A stretch of DNA of 64,000 nt, taken from Zygnema cylindricum (lineage: Eukaryota; Streptophyta; Zygnematophyceae; Zygnematales; Zygnemataceae). The translations under genes and the position numbers were made by a program. Location of the stretch: assembly GCA_037447655.1 (NCBI GenBank), contig JBBHKE010002555.1, positions 64,001 to 128,000 on the forward strand, written 5' to 3'. Position 1 is the first letter of the stretch. Every line of letters starts with the position of its first letter. Positions 19,235 through 28,296 of this stretch are shown one piece after another. The notes beneath the pieces are model-generated. The model ran no database searches and was not told the DNA's origin. It saw only the letters and a list, made by a program, of their open reading frames with translations.

Positions 19235-19688
19235 GGCATGTTAAGTTCCTCCGGGGTTATTTTCGGTATGTACAAACGCTTGCGTGGCAGTACAGTTTGA
19301 TTTGGGAAGGCTTCGTACATATCATGTCCGGAAAGCGTTTCCTTTTCGTACGAACAACTGGCTCATATCAGAACACGCTACACCGCCAATCGCAATTAGC
19401 GTATTGAACGCTAATTGGGTCCCGCTTTTTTTTTCTCAAATAATATTATCCATACTATTTAAAAAATACCCTAATTCTTAATTAGAGTAAACGATTTCTT
19501 TCAAAATTTTCAAATTTTTAATTAGCGAAAATCACTGTTATTATTCCTATACCCTAAAGAATCCTGTACGCTAATAGCGATTGGTGGTGTAGTTGACGTA
19601 GGCTAGCGTCACGTGCCAGTTCACGGAGGACAAAAAAATACCGTTTTCATACCATACCCTTTTCCCCTTTTTCAAGTGTGAACCACGC
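19235..19688. mobile_element. Single arm of inverted-repeat element X
   Basis: 'gggcatgttaagttcctcc...' to '...caagtgtgaaccacgc' matches the right arm of the element at 23191-26225 (gtacaaacgcttgcgtggcagtac; tcatatcagaacacgcta; gacgtaggctagcgtcacgtg). It carries a nested TA-type MITE (19381-19589). Confidence 0.7.
19381..19589. mobile_element. TA-target MITE copy 1 (209 bp)
   Basis: Terminal inverted repeats CACCGCCAATCG...CGATTGGTGGTG are bordered by TA on both sides (19379-19380, 19590-19591). The paralogous unoccupied site at 23291-23292 (cacgc-TA-gttgacg read in reverse) shows that TA was duplicated. This is the Tc1/mariner (Stowaway-like) target preference. No ORF; non-autonomous. Confidence 0.85.
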
Positions 19689-19785
19689 GTATGGTAGCAA
19701 AGACTATTTGTAGATTTGCAGAATTGTAATAGTCTACTACGTGGTACCAATGAAATATGCCACTCAAATAGAAAGTAGGCTACTA

Positions 19786-20323
19786 CACCGCGCATCGTTA
19801 TTAGTGTCAAAGTTTAAATAGTGTGTAATTAAATATACCGTCATTGACGCTAATTAAGAATTTGAAAATTAAAAAAAAAAGGTTTATTCTAATTTCGGAG
19901 TTAACTCTAATTTGGAACAGCAAAAATGGAAAATTTTCTGTACGATTGTATACATTATCATATGTATCCGTACAAAATATAAAAAATCGTACACCGTAGT
20001 GTAATTAAAATATCCGTACATGACAGACTTATTTACATGTCAGACTAATCCCGTTTTTTTAGCGCACGTTCCTATGCGAACGCGTCCGATTTAATTCATT
20101 TTTTGTAAAATTTTCACTTGAAAAGGTACATTTATGTACGGTCTGACATCGACCGTACACCACGCTATTTAGATCTTATTGAACTTTAGTTCTTTACGCT
20201 ATTTTGTACGGTACCTCAATTAACGTCAAGGAAAAATTAAAATCATGTATCCTATTTGAGGAAAAAAATCAAAATTTTAAGAACCCAAATTAGTGACTTC
20301 GACACTAATAACGATGCGCGGTG
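19786..20323. mobile_element. TA-target MITE, longer variant (538 bp)
   Basis: TIRs CACCGCGCATCGTTATTAGTGTC and its inverse at 20301-20323, bordered by TA (19784-19785, 20324-20325). It is related in TIR to the 209-216-bp copies, but the interior carries several GTAC-rich segments ('ggtacatttatgtacggtctgac'). No coding capacity. Confidence 0.75.
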
Positions 20324-20459
20324 TACATCCATACGTTTAACGAAACCGCCTAATGGAACATAGACGTAAGTGGTACAGCGTAGTACGGAGAGGTCCGGAT
20401 TTTTGTAAACAACCTCCCTTTTCGTCTGACAGAACTTCACCCTTACAATGTTGATACTA

Positions 20460-20669
20460 CACCGCCAATCGTTATTAGCGTTGTGTACGCTAATTCCGTC
20501 CCGCTTTTTTTTTTATTTATTCTCAAATAGAATTATCCACACTATTTAAAAAAACCCTAATTCCTAATTGGAACAGACGATTTCTTCGAAAATTTTCAAA
20601 TTCCCAATTAGCGTAAACCACGCTAATTATTCGCTAAAAAAACTTACACGCTAATAACGATTGGCGGTG
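20460..20669. mobile_element. TA-target MITE copy 2 (210 bp)
   Basis: CACCGCCAATCGTTATTAGCGT at the left and its inverse at the right, with TA on each side (20458-20459, 20670-20671). The interior is like 19381-19589 ('gtcccgc', T-run, 'gattcctaattgg'-type blocks). Confidence 0.85.
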
Positions 20670-20712
20670 TACTGTACACTACACCGTGAATCGTTATTAG
20701 ACTAAAGAAATT

Positions 20713-21044
20713 AGGGAATTGATAATCGCAGAGACGATTTTTGCTGCGCGCAGGTAGTTGTCAGAAATTGTACATTTGAAGTACAGTTTTGTACAAGCTA
20801 CGTACCTCCGAGGTAAGATTTGACGGTCAATCCATCGAACAACTTTGACTGGCGGAATATTGTAACGGCGGTTAAAAAATTGTCGCGCTTGCGAACGTCG
20901 ACCGTCATAAAAAAAAAAAACAATTAACACGGCCGGCGCAGGTTTACTGTAACAAACCTGCGGCAGCCACATATAAATATAATGGCTGCGCGCAGGTAGT
21001 TATCACGCGAACGTGAGCTCCAGAGCACACACCGACATTTGACT
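20713..21044 (+). repeat. Left arm of long inverted repeat
   Basis: About 330 bp from 'agggaattgataatcgcagagacg' to 'ccgacatttgac', with a highly similar reverse complement at 21600-21930. Within the arm GCTGCGCGCAGGTAGTT occurs twice (near 20743 and 20985). Confidence 0.9.
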
Positions 21045-21599
21045 TAGCCGCAAAATATCGTTTTAGTTTCATCGATATTTATACTCGGGTACGCTTTTTA
21101 TCCGTACCCGCTGCCAATTCATGATAGAATCCGTTATTTACAAGTACAGAAAATACAAACCGGCCGTTAACATTCGGCTCTGCCCGAAGCGACGTCAATA
21201 GCCGGCTGCAGTTGCAAGTCAGCGCGCCTCCACAGACCACACGTGCCGTCACGAGATTGCGAACCCGTGCGCCGCCTTCGGAAATCGAATCTTAGAGGCA
21301 GTCGACGAAATGACAACTCAAATGAACCGTCCGATTAAAGTCCTCGGAATGCTTTCGCCGTCATCGATCTTCGAGAGCGATTGCCGACAAAGCGTTATCC
21401 ACCGTCGGATGAAGGGCAACCTGGATGTGATTTGAACGATGCGCAATAGATAAAATGCGGCGTGGCAAGTAATGGTTGGACCGCAAGAGACATCCAAGAA
21501 TATTTCTGGCCGTCCGATCGACGTTTCCCGCCCATCTTAAATCAAACGTCTAATGTACACATGCGACGCGACAGGGCACGATCCTTACGGATCGCTGAA

Positions 21600-21930
21600 A
21601 GTCAAATGTCGGTGTGTGCTCTGGAGCTCACGTTCACGTGACAACTACCTGCGCGCAGCCATTATATTTATATGTGGCTGCCGCAGTTTTGTTACAGTAA
21701 ATCTGTGCCGGCCGTGTTAATTTTTTTTTTTTTTTATGACGGTCGACGTTCGCAAGCGCGATAGTTTTTTAACCGCCGTTACAGTATTCCGCCAGTCAAA
21801 GTTGTTCGACGGATTGACCGTCAAATCTTACCTCGAAGGTACGTAGCTTGTACGAAACTGTACTTCAAATGTACAATTTGTGACAACTACCTGCGCGCAG
21901 CAAAAATCGTCTCTGCGATTAGCAATTCCC
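21600..21930 (-). repeat. Right arm of long inverted repeat
   Basis: Reverse complement of 20713-21044 with only scattered mismatches (for example 'gtgagctccagagcacacaccgacatttgac' against 21601-21640). The spacer is about 555 bp and encodes nothing recognisable. A transcript would form a stem of over 300 bp. Confidence 0.9.
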
Positions 21931-22483
21931 AGAAATTATTAGTATCAATAATAAATTAGTGTCATTGATTCTAATTTTTGTATCAATACCATCGTCAAAA
22001 AAATGTTTAATTGTAATTTATCCTTAACGCTGATTTAGGTGTACAGGATCCGCCATCATGACATACACGTTAAAATAGGTATAAGTACAAAATCTGACAA
22101 TCCGTACCACGTCTCGTCCTTCCATTGAAATGAATCCACAATTCTAATTTAAGTTTGCGGATGAACAATCATTACCCCGTTCATACTTATACACTAAAAT
22201 AGGTACCAGTTTATTTTAAGCGCAGTTCTTTATGTAACCGACATAAGTAAACAACAATTTCCGTACAATTTTCGTTAACGAAGTACAATGATGTACGAAC
22301 AACCGCCCTCCGTACACCACACTATTCAGTAAATGTGTACGGTGACACCATTGACGCTAATTCACAAGAACCGTAATTAACGTCACGGATAAATTAAAAT
22401 CAGTCACTGTATTTCGGGTATCAATGTCAAAATTTTGGGGCGCTGATATAGAGTACATAAGTCTAATAACGATTCGCGGTGTA

Positions 22484-23190
22484 GTTTAATGTCGGTTCGT
22501 ATAATATTGTCTTCGCGGTACAAAATTGTAGGCCGACGTTTCATTTCAACCTTAAACTCACGTACGTTGGCCTACGTTGTAAATTTGACTGCCGGTGAGG
22601 TCGCGTTGGTTAACTCAATTTACAGCGAATCGACGGCGGTTGTCGTTTGTAAACTCAAGTAAACAAATCGACGGCGGCCGGTTGCGAAGTGTGACGGCCG
22701 GCTTCGAACCGTTATCGACGGTTCGTGTTCGTTAAGTCAATAGACGGCGGTTCGTGGCAGGTTGTGTACCGTACGATTCCGTACTGCGGACGGACAACGC
22801 GAAAACAGTGACAGACACACCGCCTATATAAGGGTTTCCTCGAAAACGACCAAAGGTCTAAAATGTAAAGATAGTGATTTCGCAAATTTCGTACTTTTTA
22901 CTGTGGAATGTACAAAAATGTACAAAAAGAGTTGACCTTAGAAAATCCTTCAAAAATCAAAAAAAGGTACGGAAGACATTCGGTATTAGTACGAAGAGTC
23001 TAAGACAGTTGTCCTGAATTATACGGGGACGTATAATAATGTACCCTAAAAACAGTAAAATCCCGCATAAATAGCCCTAAAATGCACGGAAATGTACGAA
23101 AATGCCAATAAATGTACGAAAAATGCAACGCAGTTGTCATTAAGAATCAGGAAATGTACGGCAGCCTACTGTAAAAAATATAAAATAAAT
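22484..23190. other. No gene; GC-richer spacer
   Basis: Contains reiterated 'cgacggcgg' motifs (22620-22770) and a TATA-like 'cctatataaggg' near 22820, followed by GTAC-rich short repeats ('aatgtacgaaaatg') that recur at 26400-26490. No ORF with a motif. Confidence 0.4.
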
Positions 23191-23434
23191 TGCGTGGTTC
23201 ACACTTGAAAAATGGGAAAACGGTATGGTATGGAAACGGTACTTTTTTTTGTCCACCGTGAACTAGCACGTGACGCTAGCCTACGTCAACTAGCGTGTCG
23301 TGATACGAGCCACTTGTCCGTACGAAAAGTAAACGCTTTGCGGACATGATATGTACGAAGCCTTCCAAACCAAAATGTACTGCCACGCAAGCGCAAGCGT
23401 TTGTACAGAGCGAAAATAACCGCGAAGGAACTTA

Positions 23435-24193
23435 CGGTGGAATTCCATTAGGCCGTCCCAGTAAATGTACGTAAAATTCTACTGGCAGCGTTTACTGGAA
23501 GACTATTCCATTTTGTCGGACAAGTAACAAACCTTCCTCAATTATGATTAGCGCCACGTAGGTTAGAGTCCAGATTTGAAAATCTTAAATAAATTCTTCA
23601 AACGTAAAGTCAGAACGAAATATCTGTACGGCCGGAGGTAGTTAATGATTCGTACGTAAAGTCTGCGGCCAGATTTTTGATTTTGAAAACGGAAATCAAA
23701 ATTTCGAAACGGAATGGCAAAAACACGCGGCAAACTTTGAAGGTCGCGGCAAACTTTGAATGTCTGTGGATGTCAGATGGAGCGTGCGAAAAAAAAATCG
23801 GCTCACTTGCATACAGCGTGGCAGGCGGCACATGGACCGTACGACGATGGCACATGGTCTATACGACGTGTAGACCTGTGATCGCTTGTTCAAAGCAGAT
23901 ATTATTTTTATTTTTCACGTGTACCAATGGCACACGTCTAGTATCGTACAACTCTCCTCGCGAGGAGACTATCGTGACACTGGATGATGTGCGCGATTGC
24001 TTCGCGGATATGAAAAAGTGGAATATCTAACAGCCAGGAATTACGCCTACATCATTGGAGCTTCCCGACAGTTTTCCAGTAACGATTTTTAGTCTGACAA
24101 AAAATTAATTAAGGTACGGCGTTGTACGAATATGTACGAACCTGTACGACGTCCAGTAACGAACTACACTTTTCTTCTAATGGAATTCCACCC
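23435..24193. mobile_element. PIF/Harbinger-like non-autonomous element
   Basis: 759 bp with TIRs CGGTGGAATTCCATTAG and CTAATGGAATTCCACCC, flanked by TTA (23432-23434, 24194-24196). The homologous arm at 24880-24900 shows the empty site (ggaacTTAgaacatgcc in reverse), proving a 3-bp TTA duplication, the hallmark of PIF/Harbinger transposons. A 117-codon ORF inside (23677-24030) has no recognisable motif. Confidence 0.8.
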
Positions 24194-24493
24194 TTAGAAC
24201 ATGCCCTTTTTTACTTTTTTTCCATCGGTGTTTTTTTGTTTTTTTAACATTACGTGTTCTCTTATCTGATTGTTCCTCTAGTTTCTCATAAGTTTGCGAC
24301 GGAATGAATTCTTGTACGGTTTCATCCTATGTTGTCCTCGCACCTATTTTACTGTAATCATATTCACCGCGTGCGAAACAAACGCTTATTAGAGTCACGA
24401 ATGAACTTAAGTGAAAGTACACATACCCGTACATTTCGACGGTTTTCACTCGTACCTATTTTAGTGTATAATTATGCACGATGTAATGATTGT

Positions 24494-24646
24494 TGCGTGG
24501 TTCACACTTGAAAAATGGGAAAACGGATGTCATAAATTTTGGGATCCGTACGCCAAATTTCATAAAATGACAAAAAACGCGGCGGTGACGGTTATGGCAG
24601 TTGGTTTGACCGTTTTGGAGCGTAGCTGCGGACAAAAGACACAGTT
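24494..24646 (+). repeat. Inverted repeat Y, left copy
   Basis: Begins with the same TGCGTGGTTCACACTTG terminus as element X and then diverges ('gatgtcataaattttgggatccgtacgcc'). It pairs with 26225-26377 as reverse complement over about 153 bp. Confidence 0.85.
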
Positions 24647-24927
24647 CTATGCGTCAAAACTCGACAGCTGCGTATACCAAACGGCAACTGCCGCCCGCCA
24701 TCGGACATCATGTTCGGAATGCACTTTTTCGTTTTTGAAGAATTTCGAAAACGAAGCGCACGGACGTGAACCGTACAAGAATTCATTCCGTCGCAAACTT
24801 ATGAAAAACTAGAGGACCAATCAGACAAGAGAACAAGTAATGTTAAAAAAAAATAAAACACTGATGGAAAAAAAGAAAAAAGGGCATGTTCTAAGTTCCT
24901 TCGCGGTTATTTTCGCTCTGTACAAAC

Positions 24928-25473
24928 CATAGTTCAAAAGTAGGCGTTTTTATGGTAGGTCTTTGGTAGGCGTACAAAACTTGGCACTAAACTCGCGTAG
25001 AGTAGGCATATTGTATGGGTGTGTGCTGTGGACACTCTTGTACGGACGTACGAATATGACGTATGATCATAGTTTAGCGCACGCCGACGGACGAAATTTT
25101 TTAGCGAACTAAAACACGCGGACGTTCAAATTTGCAGACGCTAATATGACAGATAGCCCTTTCGTAAGTTGTGTTATGGGCTTTTCATGTGATCTTGTTA
25201 GATCGCTACTTTGATCATCGACCGTCCGATCATCTGAATCTGACGGTTTAAAAAAGTTTTACCTCAAAACTCAGAGAAATTATTTTTTTTGTCCGATATT
25301 TTTTCAAAATTTAGACACGACGTTTAATTCTCTATCGATCGATGTGCAACTCAACCTTGTACCATTTTTTTTCATTTTTCGACCAATACAATATGGGTCT
25401 TAAGGGCATATTGTATGTTTTGCATACAATAGGCATATTATATGGGCCTACTTTTACCTACTTTTGAACTATG
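24928..25473. mobile_element. hAT-like MITE with 8-bp target duplication
   Basis: 546 bp. TIRs CATAGTTCAAAAGTAGG and CCTACTTTTGAACTATG, flanked by GTACAAAC at 24920-24927 and 25474-25481. The unoccupied paralogous sites (19268-19276 and the reverse of about 23399-23406) read GTACAAAC once. The 8-bp duplication suggests the hAT superfamily. No transposase. Confidence 0.85.
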
Positions 25474-25583
25474 GTACAAACGCTTGCGTGGCAGTACATT
25501 TTGGTTTGGAAGGCTTCGTACATATCATGTCCGCAAAGCGTTTACTTTTCGTACGGACAAGTGGCTCGTATCACGACACGCTA

Positions 25584-26123
25584 CATCGCCAATCGTTATT
25601 AGCGTGGGAGTTTGATTAGCGTATAATAACAACTACAGTGGTGTACGCTATTTAAGAATTTGAAAATTTTGGAAAAAATCATACATTCTAATTGTTTGAT
25701 TATGGTGATTTGGATCTTTGAAAAAAAAAATGGCGGTCGCAAACATGCTTACACTAATATAGGTCTTCGTTCAAAATCTGACAAATCGTACACAAATCGT
25801 ACATTCACACGGTCGAAACGCGGCTGTTAGACGAATATATGGGAACGGGATTTTTTACGACCTGGTTTTTTTTCCTTTTTAGAAAGCACATTCTCATGCG
25901 TCTACGGTTACTAAAACTAATTTATTGTAATTTTTAACTTAAAAAGGTACATTTATGTACGTTCTGACACTGACCGTACACAACTCTATTTAAGAGACAA
26001 CGTACTGAAAATAACCCTAAATAGAATATAGAAAAAAATAGAATGAACTACACTAATGGAGAATAAAAAAAAAAAATAGCGGGACGGAATTAGTGTACAC
26101 AACGCTAATAACGATTGGCGGTG
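25584..26123. mobile_element. TA-target MITE, composite copy (540 bp)
   Basis: TIRs CATCGCCAATCGTTATTAGCGT and the inverse of CACCGCCAATCGTTATTAGCGT, flanked by TA (25582-25583, 26124-26125). The ends match the 210-bp family in opposite orientation to 19381-19589. About 330 bp of the interior matches the GTAC-rich longer variant, so it looks recombinant. Confidence 0.75.
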
Positions 26124-26224
26124 TAGTTGACGTAGGCTAGCGTCACGTGCCAGTTCACGACGGACAAAAAAAAGTACCGTTTCCATACCATACCGTTTTC
26201 CCATTTTTCAAGTGTGAACCACGC

Positions 26225-26377
26225 AACTGCGTCTTTTGTCCGCCGCTACGCTCCAAAACGGTCAAACCAGCTGCCCCATCCGTCACCGCCGCGTTTTTTG
26301 TCATTTTTTGAAATTTGGCGTACGGATCCCAAAATTTATGACATCCGTTTTCCCATTTTTCAAGTGTGAACCACACA
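26225..26377 (-). repeat. Inverted repeat Y, right copy
   Basis: Reverse complement of 24494-24646, starting exactly at the outer end of element X and ending ...GTGAACCACACA. See the left copy. Confidence 0.85.
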
Positions 26378-27600
26378 AATAACCGTAAAAGGTACAAGAA
26401 AACAAGGACACTGTATGAAAATGTACGAAAAAATCTAAAACAGTTGAATTAAAAATACGGAATGTACGAAAATGTACTCTAAAAAGTAAAAACCCTCAAA
26501 TCCCGTGAAACAGTGTGAACTTCCTTATTAATGGGCGGTGGAGTTATAGGGCCAGCCAACCGACCAGCGTACGGAGCTAGGTGACAAACTTTGGCCGACC
26601 GCTTGCGCGAAACAGAATGAAAATAAATTGTCGGTTATGACTTTTCTTGCGACAGTTTGCGACAGGTCTCGACCCTCGTTCAATACTCGTCGCCGTAGCG
26701 ACAGACTGCAAAATGTTTTTTTGGTCCTTTTGGTTTAAAATATTTTTCGGATGGTCAGATTCAGCTTCAAATATGTTGTCGGTGGTGGTGATTTCAAGCA
26801 TGTATTACGCATCAAACGGGAATAAAAATAAGCTGACAGTTTTTCGGCTGACTATGTGCTACACTTGAAGAGCTGAAATGCTTCGCTTTCTCCCCTGTTC
26901 TATTCCTCTTTCGATATCGATTTCCCCTTGCGAGGCTTCTGCTTCGATTTCCCATGCTTTACAGAGAAGGCGTAGGCAGGTTTCTGCCCAGAATTACCTT
27001 TAACTGATTCTTTTGTCGCCGGATACGTGTCACGATCTCGATTCACTTTCTTGTGTTTGTTGACACATCGGTTCTTGTTTTCGATGTTCGCATTAACGGA
27101 TTCGATCGAACCTAAAAAACTGCAAAACACTGCATAAAGGTTTTTTTTTCAGCCTTTCCACTTGTTTGCCATTAAGTGTAGGTTTGGCTGTTTGGGTTTA
27201 AAAAAAATACAAAATATAGCGTTGACAGACGCAGATATTTCACCGCACAAAATTCCGCGTTACTGAAACGAATTAGAATGTGGTTTTCCAACATATTTTT
27301 GTTATGATTTTTGTCTTTCTGTTCAATTCTACAAAATTAGAAGCCATTTTAAAAATCTGGACAAGCCTTGGATTTTAAATAATCTAATTTTTATAATGCA
27401 ATATATCATGCATGGTAATTTTTGTGTAATGTAATATTTTTCCTTTGCTTTTTACCATTAATTGTAATCAGAATCCAGGAATCTCGCCACATTAATTCAC
27501 TTACAACGACGTTAATCAGTCAATGTTTCTCTTTTATTTATCATTAAAATCTGAAGTGACACAAATTTTAGAAGAGCACGATTGTAATTTTTTGTTGGTG
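26378..27600. other. Intergenic, no gene recognised
   Basis: 26400-26520 repeats the GTAC-rich 'aatgtacgaaaatgtac' text of 22900-23160. ORFs at 26647-26868 (+) and 26900-27130 (-, basic, Lys-rich) show no conserved motif. The stretch up to 27600 should hold the promoter of the following gene, but no convincing TATA box was found. Confidence 0.35.
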
Positions 27601-27689
27601 TTTTATACAGGACAAATTATTACTCAAAAATTAAAACCTAACTTGCTCAGAAATTTTGGTGTTTTGCAGTGATTAAGCTGACCATCAAA

Positions 27690-27827
27690 CAGAAAAAGGA
27701 AAGAAAGAGGGGAGAAGAGGGAGAGAGAGGAAGGAGGAGAGTGAGAAGAAAAAACATAGGAAAGAGGAGAGGGAGCAAGAAAGGGACCTAAAGCGGGAGA
27801 GGAAGAGAGAGGACGTTCTTCTTTAAA
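27690..27827 (+). other. Purine-rich 5' leader
   Basis: An almost pure A/G run (gaaagaaagaggggagaagag...) directly before the start codon. 'tgttttgcag' ending near 27669 looks like a splice acceptor, so the leader may be the second exon of the 5' UTR. Not proven. Confidence 0.35.
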
Positions 27828-28296
27828 ATGGCCATGGTTGGAGACTCCTGCAAACAAATTATTCGATTCGTTACCGTCTTCCTTATGCTCGCTGGTTTCC
27901 CTCGGGAAGTATTTGCTGTCGTGCCTCCTTCCCCAAAATATCCTCCGGCCTTTAGACAAAAGCTCCCAATAGGCAACGTGGCAAATCGATCATCAGGTGT
28001 GACACGAATAAAGCCGGCAGCATACAATTCAGGATGCACAGATCCTGTTTCCTGGCAAATGTTTACAGGAAGGGATTCCCCTGGGAATGATATAATAGGG
28101 TGGAAAATAACGAACTACCCCGGGGATGAAGGATATAAATTTTGTGCGAATGAATGCGCCAACGATTGCAGATGCAAAGGCTTCAATCTGTCGCCTAAAG
28201 TAAACTCCATCGAATAGTGTTGGTTGAAATTTTACGTCGAAGTGGGATCTCGGTTGGTAGTAAACAATGGTTTGGATTTGTTTGTGAAAAAAGCAG
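27828..28296 (+). CDS. Exon 1: signal peptide and PAN domain 1
   Basis: The signal peptide hydrophobic core [14 protein letters not shown] is followed by likely cleavage after REVFA. A Pro-rich spacer leads to an apple-like domain with the pattern C...[11 protein letters not shown]...........[22 protein letters not shown] at 28215-28217 stands where the paralogous exons read CAG (FGQCWLK). Past it the frame stays open for 26 codons ([19 protein letters not shown]) to a GT donor at 28297. The conserved post-stop sequence and the phase-1 donor show that the true exon runs through. Confidence 0.85.

Larger units (their letters stand above)
20682..22481. mobile_element. 1.8-kb TA-bounded element with nested fold-back
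   Basis: TIRs CACCGTGAATCGTTATTAGACT and AGTCTAATAACGATTCGCGGTG, bordered by TA (20680-20681, 22482-22483). The right part (22180-22480) shares GTAC-rich blocks with 19786-20323. The middle holds the long inverted repeat at 20713-21930. No transposase ORF is visible; the largest ORF has no motif. Confidence 0.65.
23191..26225. mobile_element. Inverted-repeat element X with three nested insertions
   Basis: Ends TGCGTGGTTCACACTTGAAA and its inverse (26206-26225). The left arm is 23191-23434 plus 24194-24322. The right arm is 24769-26225. The arms pair over about 370 bp once the insertions at 23435-24193 (left), 24928-25473 and 25584-26123 (right) are removed. No transposase is seen. No clear target duplication. 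Confidence 0.7.

Noticed and set aside
23677-24030. 117-codon ORF as a possible transposase
   Set aside because: No DDE, zinc-finger or Myb-like motif; it lies in a short non-autonomous element and is likely chance.
26900-27130. Lys-rich minus-strand ORF near the 5' end of the host gene
   Set aside because: Only 76 codons, no conserved motif, no clear splice or promoter context.
1827-28217. Alternative genetic code with TAG/TAA read as Gln (as in some ulvophyte algae)
   Set aside because: Some internal stops fall at Gln-like positions (1827, 28215), but others replace Arg, Gly, Trp or Leu, TGA occurs as well, and conserved Gln codons elsewhere are CAA/CAG. Decay of dead elements plus one nonsense change explains the data.
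28200-28217. Splice donor GTAAAC at 28200 that would remove the TAG
   Set aside because: It would end exon 1 in phase 0, which does not fit the phase-1 acceptor of exon 2, and it would drop the conserved CWLK part of the PAN domain.
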